A DNA stretch of 64,000 bases, from positions 2,914,001 to 2,978,000 of the forward strand of contig NZ_LR134289.1 of the NCBI RefSeq assembly GCF_900636535.1, read 5' to 3'. A program made the position numbers and the translations under genes. The notes under the pieces are model-generated. The model did not search any database. It was not told where the DNA came from and saw only the letters and a program-made list of their open reading frames with translations. This document shows, piece after piece, positions 26,596-35,282 of this stretch. The stretch's first letter is position 1. Every line of letters begins with the position of its first letter. Origin of the DNA: Chryseobacterium gleum. Its GTDB lineage: Bacteria; Bacteroidota; Bacteroidia; Flavobacteriales; Weeksellaceae.

Positions 26596-26712
26596 AATGT
26601 TTTCATTATATATTAATCAGACAAATCTAATCATTTTTTATTATTAATTTATAAGTGCATTTAGGTTTTTTTTGAAAAAAAATAGCAAATTATCTCTTTA
26701 TGCTTTAAATAA

Positions 26713-26741
26713 AGAAATCCCCGGAAATTTCCGGGGATTTA
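26713..26741 (-). terminator. Terminator-like hairpin between the two T9SS genes
   Basis: AAATCCCCGGAAA pairs with TTTCCGGGGATTT. It lies just downstream of the metalloprotease gene on the minus strand and separates it from the FnIII/GEVED protein gene. Confidence 0.8.
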
Positions 26742-26761
26742 CTAATATTTAAAAGTTATGC

Positions 26762-29700
26762 TTATTTCTTAATGAATTTAGATTTGAATTGCTCAACTCC
26801 TTTATCATCTATTGTAATTACATAACCACCTTTAACTAAAGCGGAAACATTCACTTTTCCATTATTGATATTTCCTTTATCTACTAATTGTCCTGCAGCA
26901 CTATAGATTTTATAAGTTGCTTTGTCTGAAACTTTAGTAATGTTTAGAACATCACTTACCGGATTCGGATAAATCTGAATACCATTATTTTTAACAGCAG
27001 TCTCAGCAGTAGCAAGGTTACCTGTAATAACTACGTTATAGTCTTCAACTTCTCCGTAATCAAAATTATCTCCACATATATAATCTGTAGGTAATGACAG
27101 ACCAACGTTTCCGTTTCCAGTACCAGCACCTACATAGAAAGCTACCACTCTCATTCTTAACGGCTGTCCTTCTACGGCATCAGCTGGAATTGTAACATTT
27201 CCACTAACTACAGTTGATGGCTGTGTTAATGTTACAGGGTAATTCAGTACTCTTTCAGAATCACTGAATACACCATCCTTGTTAAAATCAATAAATGCAG
27301 CTACTGTATCATAATCTGCAACATCAGGGTTTCCAACCGTAACAGACATAGGATAAACATTTCCTTTTGTCATGTTAATCTGAAGTGCTGTATTTGTTGT
27401 GTAGTTTGTATATGTACTGCTTGCAGAAGTATTATTTACGTTGGCAAGTGTTACATTTGCAATATACTCATAGTTTGAAGCATTAGTAGAAGCAGGACAG
27501 TAAGTCATAGCCGGGGTACTGAAGTTTACAGAAGTCGAATATGTACCTACTACAGTACCACAAACTAAAGCTACCTGAACTTCATATGTTGTACCATCAA
27601 TTAAATTACTTAGATTAATTGAAGGAACTGTTGCATCAGCTTCAGTCCATGCAGTTGTACCTACCTTTCTGTAACGTACCTTATATGTTGCTCCGGTATA
27701 AGACATCCAGGATACACTCGCTGAAGATACAGTAATATTACTTACAGCAACATTAGTTGGTGCAGCACTGCTACATGCAGATAGAGGTGCAATGCTAACA
27801 GGTCCTACAGCATAGAAAACATTTCCTATTGAAGAAACTCTTACCTTAATAGTCTGACCGTTCAATGAAGAAGGGAAAGTGAAGTTTTCAGTTCCGTCAT
27901 TAGGAGTTGAAGCAGATAATACAGTCCAGGTTGTTCCGTTATCTGTAGTATAATCAATTTTTACATTAGCAACATTATAAGGAGCTGCATTGGTATTGGC
28001 AACAATCCACTGAATCGGAGTCGGAGTATTCACATCAGCATATTGGTTAGCTAATCTGAAAGGGCCATTATCTCCTACAACAATTGTCTGAACTTTAAAA
28101 GCTGATTGCTGTTGAGATACAACTGAATTATTATCTCTTACGGTTAATGCAAATTTTGTAGTTCTAGCTTTAGTAGATACAGCTTCCCAGGTATTGTTTG
28201 CATTATTCAATACTCCGCTCATTACAGATGTAAATTTCGGGAAGTATCTTGTTGGGCTTGTGCTTGGAGCGACAGATCTGAATGAAGCTCCTGAGGTAGT
28301 ATTTCCTAAGTTATATTTATCAATAGAAAGTGTAGCATCATCTACTTCTTCCCAAGAATAAGTCATCGGGTCATTTTCCGGATCTGTAGCAGTACCTGTC
28401 AGAGCAAAAGCAGTGCCCTTAGGAATCGTATATGTTGGAAGATCATTAATTACCGGTGGATTGTTGGTAATTGTAGTTTCCACATCACAGGTTTTCGCGA
28501 TTAAGTTAGCCTGAACCTGACCGATACTTGCTTTATGGAAATAGGCATCAGAATTAGGCTGAATATCTGTATCCGGACCAGTAATACCGGCATATCCCAT
28601 AATGGTAGATCCTGAACCAGGTTCCATATTTACTCCACTTCCTTCAATATTGTGAGAGAAAGTATGATTAGCTCCTAACTGGTGCCCCATCTCGTGTGCA
28701 ACATAGTCGATATCAAAGCTATCACCTGATGGAATTCCGTTTGCAGGAGAAGTAAACCCTGAACCTTTTCCTTTAGGAACTGTAGTGGTAGGATTAATAC
28801 ATACACATCCGATACATCCGGCATTTCCTCCACCTCCTGATTTACCGAACAAATGTCCGATATCATAGTTTTCATTTCCTACATTGGCTGTCAAAGCTGC
28901 TTGCAGCTGTCCGTTCCATGCACCTTGTGCCCCGGTTGCAGCAGCGGCATACGGATCTGTAGCTGGATCAATATAAATTACATTGGGAAAATTCTGTAAA
29001 TTCAAATGCAGAGCAAAATCTTTTTCAAAAACTCCGTTTACTCTGGTCAGAGTATTGTTGATAGCAACCAACGCAGGAGCTCTTTTCTGGTCATCTGTAG
29101 CGGTAGCAGGTACACCAGCAAGTGTCATAAAGTATTGAGTGTACTCCCCTGTAACAGACATTGCCAATCTCATTGTTCTGTATTTTTTATCAGAACTCTT
29201 GTTGAAAGTTGTTGGTTGATTAGTGAACGACTGTCCGTTTTTTAATAAAGCATCTATTTCCTTCTTAGCAGCAGGAGATTCTTCCGTAGAGCATAAGAAC
29301 CCATTTTTTTCCTTTTTTGTTTTTGGATGAACAGCATAAACTGTTTTATCCGCAGAAGCAGGGTCAATAAATTCATACTTATCCCCATGGATGATCATTG
29401 ACTGAAAATCATTAGGAGCAATACTGAATCTTAAATATTTGGTTGGGTCCTCGACACTTGTTCCAACATAAGATCCTAACTCATACTTATCTGCCAGCTC
29501 TTTTACAACTACTGGAAAACTGTATACATTAAATCTTTCAATCTTCCCACTCATAGTAGGAAGAGAAATTACTACAGGAGTGGAATTTGCTCCCATTTCC
29601 TGTGCATTCTTCAGCTGAGATCTCAGTAAGTTCAGGTCTAACTTATAGTACCCATTACCTCTTACATTAGATTGATCTACTCTAAATCCTGTACTTCTTT

Positions 29701-29797
29701 TGTTATCGTCTCCTTTTTTAAAAGAAGTTGGTGTCCATTGGCCGAACACTGCTCCTCCTATAAAAGTAAACATTAAAGCAGTAAATACTCTTTTCAT
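26762..29797 (-). CDS. Secreted reprolysin-like metalloprotease with FnIII, GEVED and T9SS tail
   Basis: A 1011-residue secreted zinc protease. A signal peptide ends near VFGQ. A propeptide-like region occupies about 20-200. The metzincin zinc site HEMGHQLGANHTF (HExxHxxGxxH) is at about residue 368, with the Met-turn in STIMGYAG. Downstream are a beta-sandwich region, one FnIII module (from about 670) and one GEVED domain (YGEVEDYNV). It ends with a type A T9SS sorting domain (IQIYPNPVSDV...KSKFIKK). It probably degrades extracellular proteins. It shares its tail and FnIII/GEVED modules with the neighbouring secreted protein. It starts at ATG 29797. Confidence 0.92.
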   Translation of the reverse strand: MKRVFTALMFTFIGGAVFGQWTPTSFKKGDDNKRSTGFRVDQSNVRGNGYYKLDLNLLRSQLKNAQEMGANSTPVVISLPTMSGKIERFNVYSFPVVVKELADKYELGSYVGTSVEDPTKYLRFSIAPNDFQSMIIHGDKYEFIDPASADKTVYAVHPKTKKEKNGFLCSTEESPAAKKEIDALLKNGQSFTNQPTTFNKSSDKKYRTMRLAMSVTGEYTQYFMTLAGVPATATDDQKRAPALVAINNTLTRVNGVFEKDFALHLNLQNFPNVIYIDPATDPYAAAATGAQGAWNGQLQAALTANVGNENYDIGHLFGKSGGGGNAGCIGCVCINPTTTVPKGKGSGFTSPANGIPSGDSFDIDYVAHEMGHQLGANHTFSHNIEGSGVNMEPGSGSTIMGYAGITGPDTDIQPNSDAYFHKASIGQVQANLIAKTCDVETTITNNPPVINDLPTYTIPKGTAFALTGTATDPENDPMTYSWEEVDDATLSIDKYNLGNTTSGASFRSVAPSTSPTRYFPKFTSVMSGVLNNANNTWEAVSTKARTTKFALTVRDNNSVVSQQQSAFKVQTIVVGDNGPFRLANQYADVNTPTPIQWIVANTNAAPYNVANVKIDYTTDNGTTWTVLSASTPNDGTENFTFPSSLNGQTIKVRVSSIGNVFYAVGPVSIAPLSACSSAAPTNVAVSNITVSSASVSWMSYTGATYKVRYRKVGTTAWTEADATVPSINLSNLIDGTTYEVQVALVCGTVVGTYSTSVNFSTPAMTYCPASTNASNYEYIANVTLANVNNTSASSTYTNYTTNTALQINMTKGNVYPMSVTVGNPDVADYDTVAAFIDFNKDGVFSDSERVLNYPVTLTQPSTVVSGNVTIPADAVEGQPLRMRVVAFYVGAGTGNGNVGLSLPTDYICGDNFDYGEVEDYNVVITGNLATAETAVKNNGIQIYPNPVSDVLNITKVSDKATYKIYSAAGQLVDKGNINNGKVNVSALVKGGYVITIDDKGVEQFKSKFIKK

Positions 29798-29911
29798 AAA
29801 TTAAAACACAATTATAATTTCCGCCAAATATAGCTAATTTATAACTTACACAGATAAAATAAGTTAATATTTTTTAATATTATATACCCATCAAGCCTAT
29901 TCATTAAAAAA

Positions 29912-29948
29912 AATACAAACTTTAGAATATTCTAAAGTTTGTATTTTA
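29912..29948 (-). terminator. Long palindromic terminator after DUF6048
   Basis: ATACAAACTTTAGA pairs perfectly with TCTAAAGTTTGTAT. On the minus strand it is followed by a T-run, so it ends the rlmD-DUF6452-DUF6048 transcripts. Confidence 0.85.
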
Positions 29949-29977
29949 TATATTTTAAAAGTTAAGGTTTGCTATTT

Positions 29978-30643
29978 TTAAAACTTATAAGCAACATTCC
30001 ATGCAAATCCCATATTGAACTTTGAAGAACTTCTTCCAAAGCCGGGAACAATCATTGGAGAAATATCGTCCTGCTTGGAAGTGTACACCAGATATCTTGG
30101 CTGAAGATTCACGTCGATATAGAAGTTGGAATTAAATAACTGTACTCTGCCGCCTATAGTTCCCTCAAGCCAGAAAGAAGACTGCGATGATGAAGGAAAA
30201 GCTTCAGAAGAGTTACTTCCTCCAAATCCACGAACGGGCACGGCCATATATTCCTGGTTGTAGAATGATCCGGCAGCCTTCCCTCCTGCATAAAATCCGT
30301 TAAATTCATTTTCTGCATCTTTTGCCAACATGTAGAAGGCTCCCAGCTTAACGAAAGGACCATTTACTTTAGCATCATAACCGTTCTTCTGGTATATATT
30401 TTTTTCAAAACCTGCTTCTGCAATGGCATGTACATTTCCTCTGATTTTCGAAGAAATAAATCCCTGATACAGTTTTCTGTCCGAAAAGAACCCAACTCCG
30501 GTATTCAATACATCAAGCCCAACCATAAAATTAGGCTTATATTTCTCATGAACTTCCTTCTCTGCTTCCTTTTTTTTCTCTTGTGCCGAGCTTATTATTC
30601 CCAATAAACTAAAAAGAAAGGTAAAGATTAGTCTTGTCTTCAT
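29978..30643 (-). CDS. DUF6048-type outer-membrane protein
   Basis: A 221-residue protein with a cleavable signal peptide (LFSLLGIISSAQ), a short Lys/Glu-rich linker and then alternating beta strands ending in an aromatic residue (AWNVAYKF), typical of small outer-membrane barrels. The pairing with a DUF6452 lipoprotein and rlmD is a gene order I associate with DUF6048 in flavobacteria. Its start ATG (30643) lies inside the end of the DUF6452 gene, a 35-base overlap, so the two are coupled. The function is unknown. Confidence 0.75.
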   Translation of the reverse strand: MKTRLIFTFLFSLLGIISSAQEKKKEAEKEVHEKYKPNFMVGLDVLNTGVGFFSDRKLYQGFISSKIRGNVHAIAEAGFEKNIYQKNGYDAKVNGPFVKLGAFYMLAKDAENEFNGFYAGGKAAGSFYNQEYMAVPVRGFGGSNSSEAFPSSSQSSFWLEGTIGGRVQLFNSNFYIDVNLQPRYLVYTSKQDDISPMIVPGFGRSSSKFNMGFAWNVAYKF

Positions 30644-31085
30644 TCTCTATTTGATTTTGTCCGGCTTCCAGTTTCTGAACAGGATTCGGAGTTACTAATT
30701 CTGAAGTTAAATTTTCATAAGTTTTTTTGATTCCGCATCCAGGAGACACATAGGTTGACTTTGTGCTATAACTTATTCTTACATGAGACTCCGGCCCTTT
30801 TAATCTGGTTTTGAAATAAACATCTGTATAGGGTGAGTTGTCTACACGTAAAGGAATTAACCTGGAATCAATGTTTGCAAGTTTTCCCAGATCCACCTTT
30901 CCTGCACCATAGTCTACTGATACATACAAAGTATCTATGGTTGTATCTTTTCCGCTTGCCAGTGTCCTGAAACCTACCTTCATTCTGGGAGTTCCTTCCC
31001 CGCTTTCACAGATATCATCATCACCGCCACAGGAAAAAAGCATCCCTAAAAAACAGATTACAATGAGAAATTTAAAGTATTTCAT
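30609..31085 (-). CDS. DUF6452-type lipoprotein
   Basis: A 158-residue lipoprotein. The right start is ATG 31085, giving the signal peptide MKYFKFLIVICFLGMLFSC with a lipobox Cys at residue 19, followed by GGDDD. An upstream frame extension to 31151 would bury this signal and is rejected. The rest is beta-rich with several Cys residues. It overlaps the DUF6048 gene downstream and follows rlmD by about 30 bases, so the three are probably transcribed together. The function is unknown. Confidence 0.75.
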   Translation of the reverse strand: MKYFKFLIVICFLGMLFSCGGDDDICESGEGTPRMKVGFRTLASGKDTTIDTLYVSVDYGAGKVDLGKLANIDSRLIPLRVDNSPYTDVYFKTRLKGPESHVRISYSTKSTYVSPGCGIKKTYENLTSELVTPNPVQKLEAGQNQIENEDKTNLYLSF

Positions 31086-31116
31086 ATTAAGATTTGGAAA
31101 TTCAAATTTAAATAAT

Positions 31117-32529
31117 TTATTTTTTAACAAGCAATGCAATGTTCTCAACATGGTGTGTCTGCGGGAACATATCTACCGGTAAGATCTTTACTAAAGTATA
31201 ATGATCTTTCATCAAAGCAAGGTCTCTTGCCTGCGTTGCTGAGTTGCAGCTTACATAAACTACTTTTTCCGGTGAAAGTTTTAAGATTTGTTCTACCACC
31301 TTCTGGTGCATTCCGTCTCTTGGTGGATCTGTGATTAATACATCTGCTTTAGGGTGATTAGCCATGAATTCATCATTGAAGATATCTTTCATATCTCCAC
31401 AATAGAATGTTGTATTGGTAAGTCCGTTCAATGCAGCATGTTCTATAGCTGCATCTATCGCTTCCTGCACAGATTCTATTCCGATGACCTGTTTTGCGTT
31501 TCTTGCTACATACTGCGCAATTGTTCCTGTTCCTGTGTAAAGGTCATACACCACTTCATCTCCTTTCAGGTCTGCGAACTCCAGAGTTTTTCTATACAGT
31601 TCCAAAGCCTGCTTGTAGTTGGTCTGAAAGAACGATTTCGGGCCGATTTTAAACTGCAGTCCGTCCATTTCTTCCATAAGGTATCCTTCCCCAAAATATA
31701 CATTGATATCCAAATCATAAATAGAATCATTCTGTTTAGAATTGATAGCATACACCAACGTTTTAATCTGAGGGAATTTCTCTAATAAGAATTCAAAAAG
31801 CTTTTCTCTGTTTTCTTTTTCTTCTCTGTAAAGCTGGAAAAGAACCATCCACTCTCCTTTGGAATTCTGTCTCATCATTAAGGTTCTTAAAAACCCTTCC
31901 TGATTTCTTACATCAAAGAAGTCCAGTCCATTGTTTACTCCATATTCTTTTACAGCCAGTCTTATGGCATTGGAAGGATCTTCCTGAAGGAAACATTCTT
32001 TCAGGTCAAGAATTTTGCTCCACATTCCCGGAATATGGAAACCTAAAGCGTCTTTGCTTCCAAAGTTTTCTTCAGAACTGATTTCGTACTGGGTAAGCCA
32101 TCTTGCATTGGAGAAAGAAAACTCCATTTTATTTCTGTAAAAATACTGCTCTTCAGATCCTAGAATTGGCACGGTTTCAAAATCATCAATACCGCCGATT
32201 CTTTTAATATTATTGTAGACCTCTTCCTGTTTAAAATCAAGCTGTTTTTCATAGCTCATATTCTGCCACTTGCACCCTCCGCAGGTACCGAAGTGGATAC
32301 ATTTAGGCTCTACTCTGTAAGGTGATTTTTCAAGAATTTCCACAGCTTCGCCTTCATAATATTTTGACTTCGCTTTTTTCACTCTCACATTGACAACATC
32401 ACCTGGAATTGCACCTGAGACCATTACGGTCTTACCTTCGTCTGTTCTTCCGATTGCAACGCCTTTTGCACCGGCTGTTAACAGCTTTATATTTTCAAGA
32501 ACTATATCTCTTTTTTTCTTCCTGCTCAT
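31117..32529 (-). CDS. rlmD: 23S rRNA (uracil-1939-C5)-methyltransferase
   Basis: A 470-residue SAM-dependent RNA methyltransferase. It has an N-terminal TRAM domain (about 8-65), an iron-sulfur cluster motif CIHFGTCGGC (about residue 78) and the methyltransferase domain with YDLYTGTGTIAQ, the TDPPRDGMH motif and the catalytic Cys in VSCNSATQ. The start is ATG 32529 (MSRKKKRD); the longer frame to 32586 lacks homology and contains the upstream terminator region. The paralogue RumB/RlmC cannot be fully excluded, but the TRAM domain favours RlmD. Confidence 0.93.
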   Translation of the reverse strand: MSRKKKRDIVLENIKLLTAGAKGVAIGRTDEGKTVMVSGAIPGDVVNVRVKKAKSKYYEGEAVEILEKSPYRVEPKCIHFGTCGGCKWQNMSYEKQLDFKQEEVYNNIKRIGGIDDFETVPILGSEEQYFYRNKMEFSFSNARWLTQYEISSEENFGSKDALGFHIPGMWSKILDLKECFLQEDPSNAIRLAVKEYGVNNGLDFFDVRNQEGFLRTLMMRQNSKGEWMVLFQLYREEKENREKLFEFLLEKFPQIKTLVYAINSKQNDSIYDLDINVYFGEGYLMEEMDGLQFKIGPKSFFQTNYKQALELYRKTLEFADLKGDEVVYDLYTGTGTIAQYVARNAKQVIGIESVQEAIDAAIEHAALNGLTNTTFYCGDMKDIFNDEFMANHPKADVLITDPPRDGMHQKVVEQILKLSPEKVVYVSCNSATQARDLALMKDHYTLVKILPVDMFPQTHHVENIALLVKK

Positions 32530-32591
32530 TCTAAAATTTTCTATTTTCCTAATTGAAACCTTACGTTTCAGTTTGCAAAAATACAATAAAA

Positions 32592-32616
32592 AAAACCTTA
32601 TCCGAAGATAAGGTTT
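32592..32616 (-). terminator. Terminator upstream of rlmD
   Basis: AAACCTTATC pairs with GATAAGGTTT around CGAA. On the minus strand a T-run follows, so it terminates the thioredoxin-like lipoprotein gene before rlmD. Confidence 0.85.
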
Positions 32617-32636
32617 CTATACTGTGTTAAAGTTTA

Positions 32637-34181
32637 TTATTTTGTCGGAGCCGGCTGCGGATTTGCTGGCTGTGGAGCTTTCTGCTGTGCGGCAGAAGGA
32701 TCAAGCTGTAATTGTGGCTGCATTTGAACATTCGGATCTACTTTTGGCGCTGAAAGACCTGTTTGTTTATCCAGAATAGTTACTAATTCCTGCTCACCAA
32801 GATTTACGAAAGATCTGCTGGCAATTTTACCATCTTTATCAATGATGACAAAGCAAGGTAATTTGAATCCGTATACTCCATATTTCTTAGCAATATCAGA
32901 GTTCAAACCTCCTTCTCCGTAAACATTTACTCCCTGAATTCCTTTTAACAGAGAGTTGCTTGTCTTAATGAACTGATCTTTTGTATCGTCAACGTTTACA
33001 TATACAAAATTCATTTTAGACTTGTAGAAGTTCACCACTTCTTTCAATACTGGTACTGTAGCTTCGCTGATGTAAGGATTCCATGAAGCATAGAAGAACA
33101 GCATATAAGGTTTACCTTTGTTTTCAGAAAGTTTATATGCCTTTCCGTCTTGTTTTACCAAAGTCGCTTCAGGAGCTGCTTCTCCGATTTTAAGTCCTGT
33201 AATAGCCACCTGCATTTTTAAAAGATCACTTTTAATCGTAGCATCTTTAATATCTGAATCGATAATCTTTTTAATCTTATCAATGTTTGCAGCAGGAGTT
33301 GTAGGATGAATATCAGCCTGAGCCATTACAAATGCCAAAAGATAATCTTTTGCAGTCTGAGACAAATCTTTCTTAGTTTTTAAATACTGAGCGAACATCT
33401 CAGAAGTTGTAATTCCTGTTTTTCCCTTGCTGTTTGCTTCAGCATATTTCTGGAAATCTGGAGTCATTTTTACAAGAAGATACTGTCTGTAAAGAGGAAT
33501 AGTTTTCACCATCGCATCTTTATCAGTTTCTAACTGTGTTTCGTAATCTTTGAAAGCTTTAGAAGCTTTGTAAGAAGGGTTTCCGGACATTGGCCCGTGA
33601 GACATTTCATAATTGGCAAGTAAATTAAGAATGGTTACTTTCACATCGTTTTTCTTCCATTCTAAAAGTGCTTTACTTGGATTATTCTTTTTTGCAAGAT
33701 CATCTACATTTTTATTAATATCATTTTCAATTTTGTGCATCCCTTTCAAAAATGCAGCTTCATCTCCACTCATTAATACCTGTAAGTTAACCTTAGTACC
33801 ATATTCAGCTAAAAACTTCTGAGAAGCTGTAAGGAAATCATTGTTCTTTTTAGCATCTCCGGTAATGACGAATTCATTTGGGAAAGTAGCTCCGTTTCCG
33901 GAGATATTTACTTTTTGTCCTCCTTCAAGATAGATCAGGTTTTGTCTGCCCGCATAGTTGATTACGTACATACCATCTTTAGGAGCTTCAAAATTTCCTG
34001 AAAAGTTTCCGTCTTTATCCAGACCTATATTAATTAAAGGCAGGGTTCCTACTCCTGAAGCTTCTACAAATTCAATTCTTTCTAATGGTGAGCTTCCAGT
34101 AATTTTTCCTTTTACTTCTACTTTTTTTGAACAAGACATCACAAAAAATGCGATGATAAACAATAAAAGATATTTTTTCAT
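32637..34181 (-). CDS. DUF4369/thioredoxin-like lipoprotein without CxxC
   Basis: A 514-residue lipoprotein. The signal peptide ends in the lipobox FVMSC (Cys17). An N-terminal DUF4369-like beta domain (about 20-105) precedes a helical region and then a TlpA-type thioredoxin fold (about 345-480). Where active thioredoxins have WCxxC this protein reads ASWNPYISEA, so the redox cysteines are missing. The C-terminus is a Pro/Gln-rich tail. TlpA relatives normally reduce periplasmic disulfides; here a chaperone-like or binding role is more likely. A -7 box lies at 34201-34208. Confidence 0.85.
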   Translation of the reverse strand: MKKYLLLFIIAFFVMSCSKKVEVKGKITGSSPLERIEFVEASGVGTLPLINIGLDKDGNFSGNFEAPKDGMYVINYAGRQNLIYLEGGQKVNISGNGATFPNEFVITGDAKKNNDFLTASQKFLAEYGTKVNLQVLMSGDEAAFLKGMHKIENDINKNVDDLAKKNNPSKALLEWKKNDVKVTILNLLANYEMSHGPMSGNPSYKASKAFKDYETQLETDKDAMVKTIPLYRQYLLVKMTPDFQKYAEANSKGKTGITTSEMFAQYLKTKKDLSQTAKDYLLAFVMAQADIHPTTPAANIDKIKKIIDSDIKDATIKSDLLKMQVAITGLKIGEAAPEATLVKQDGKAYKLSENKGKPYMLFFYASWNPYISEATVPVLKEVVNFYKSKMNFVYVNVDDTKDQFIKTSNSLLKGIQGVNVYGEGGLNSDIAKKYGVYGFKLPCFVIIDKDGKIASRSFVNLGEQELVTILDKQTGLSAPKVDPNVQMQPQLQLDPSAAQQKAPQPANPQPAPTK

Positions 34182-34200
34182 TTCAATTTTTAATATTACA

Positions 34201-34208
34201 CAAAAATA
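34201..34208 (-). promoter_or_regulatory. -7 box of the thioredoxin-like gene
   Basis: On the minus strand the sequence is TATTTTTG, fitting TAnnTTTG, 20 bases from the start codon. No clear -33 element was found. Confidence 0.45.
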
Positions 34209-34435
34209 CGCTTTTTAGGGCTTGCTAATTCACACTATCAATTTTTTTTAAAAATTTTATTATTACCGTTCAAAAGCAGGATTTGTATTGTCTAATAATC
34301 TCTTTTTCATGGTAAAAAAGCAATTGAACGTGTTTTTTGAAACCCATTCAACTACGCTCCAAATATATACTTAATAAATAAAAAACAGCAAAAACCCGGC
34401 AATAAGTTAACAAACTTTAACAGGCCAATCCCTAT
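34209..34435. other. Non-coding stretch between sdhB and the lipoprotein gene
   Basis: Part of a 309-base gap between 34182 and 34490. Beyond the promoter box on its left and the terminator on its right I see no ORF, repeat or structured element. Confidence 0.55.
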
Positions 34436-34437
34436 CA

Positions 34438-34474
34438 TAAAAAAATCGCCTCCAAAAATGAAGGCGATTTTCTA
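34438..34474 (-). terminator. Terminator after sdhB
   Basis: AAAATCGCCT pairs with AGGCGATTTT, and on the minus strand a T-run follows. It ends the sdhCAB operon. Confidence 0.85.
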
Positions 34475-34490
34475 TGTATTTGAATCAATT

Positions 34491-35258
34491 CTATCCTTGA
34501 TCTACAAGAGCAGCCATGTATTCTCTGTTCATTCTTGCAATGTTTTCAAGCGAAATCCCTTTAGGACATTCTACTTCACACGCACCTGTGTTTGAACAGT
34601 TACCGAATCCTTCTTCATCCATAGCTTTTACCATGTTCAGAACTCTTCTCTTAGCTTCTACTCTACCTTGAGGAAGCAATGCGTACTGAGAAACCTTAGC
34701 TCCTACGAAAAGCATTGCTGATCCGTTTTTACATGTAGCTACACAAGCACCACATCCGATACAAGCCGCAGCATCCATTGCTCTGTCAGCATCTTCTTTC
34801 GGAACCGGAATAGCATTAGCATCCAATGTATTACCAGAAGTATTCACAGAAATGAAACCACCTGCGGCCATTACTCTGTCGAATGCGCTTCTGTCCACCA
34901 TTAAGTCTTTGATAACCGGGAAAGCAGCACTTCTCCATGGTTCGATAACGATAGTTTCACCATCTTTGAACATTCTCATGTGAAGCTGGCAGGTAGTAAT
35001 TCCTGTATCCGGCCCGTGAGCTCTACCATTGATGTAAAGGGAACACATCCCGCAGATTCCTTCACGACAGTCGTGATCGAAAGCGATAGGTTCTTTACCT
35101 TCGTTAATTAAATTTTCGTTCAGAATATCCAGCATCTCTAAAAATGAAGAGTCTGTAGATACATCTGATATTTTATAGGTCTCAAACTGACCTTTAGTTT
35201 TACTATTTTTTTGTCTCCAAATTTTCAGCGTAAGATGTAAGCCTTTTTTTGCACTCAT
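34491..35258 (-). CDS. sdhB: Succinate dehydrogenase/fumarate reductase iron-sulfur subunit
   Basis: A 255-residue electron-transfer subunit of complex II at the inner membrane. Cysteine motifs for the three clusters are present: CREGICGMC (2Fe-2S, about residue 64), [11 protein letters not shown] (4Fe-4S, about 151) and [14 protein letters not shown] (3Fe-4S and last ligand, about 216). It passes electrons from the flavoprotein to the quinone site. It is the last gene of sdhC-sdhA-sdhB, 24 bases after sdhA. Confidence 0.97.
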   Translation of the reverse strand: MSAKKGLHLTLKIWRQKNSKTKGQFETYKISDVSTDSSFLEMLDILNENLINEGKEPIAFDHDCREGICGMCSLYINGRAHGPDTGITTCQLHMRMFKDGETIVIEPWRSAAFPVIKDLMVDRSAFDRVMAAGGFISVNTSGNTLDANAIPVPKEDADRAMDAAACIGCGACVATCKNGSAMLFVGAKVSQYALLPQGRVEAKRRVLNMVKAMDEEGFGNCSNTGACEVECPKGISLENIARMNREYMAALVDQG

Positions 35259-35282
35259 AATGTTATATTTATAGGTTGGAGA

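Noticed and set aside
31354..31785. A 143-codon ORF antisense to rlmD
   Set aside because: Shadow of rlmD; Cys/Phe-rich composition typical of antisense frames in AT-rich DNA.
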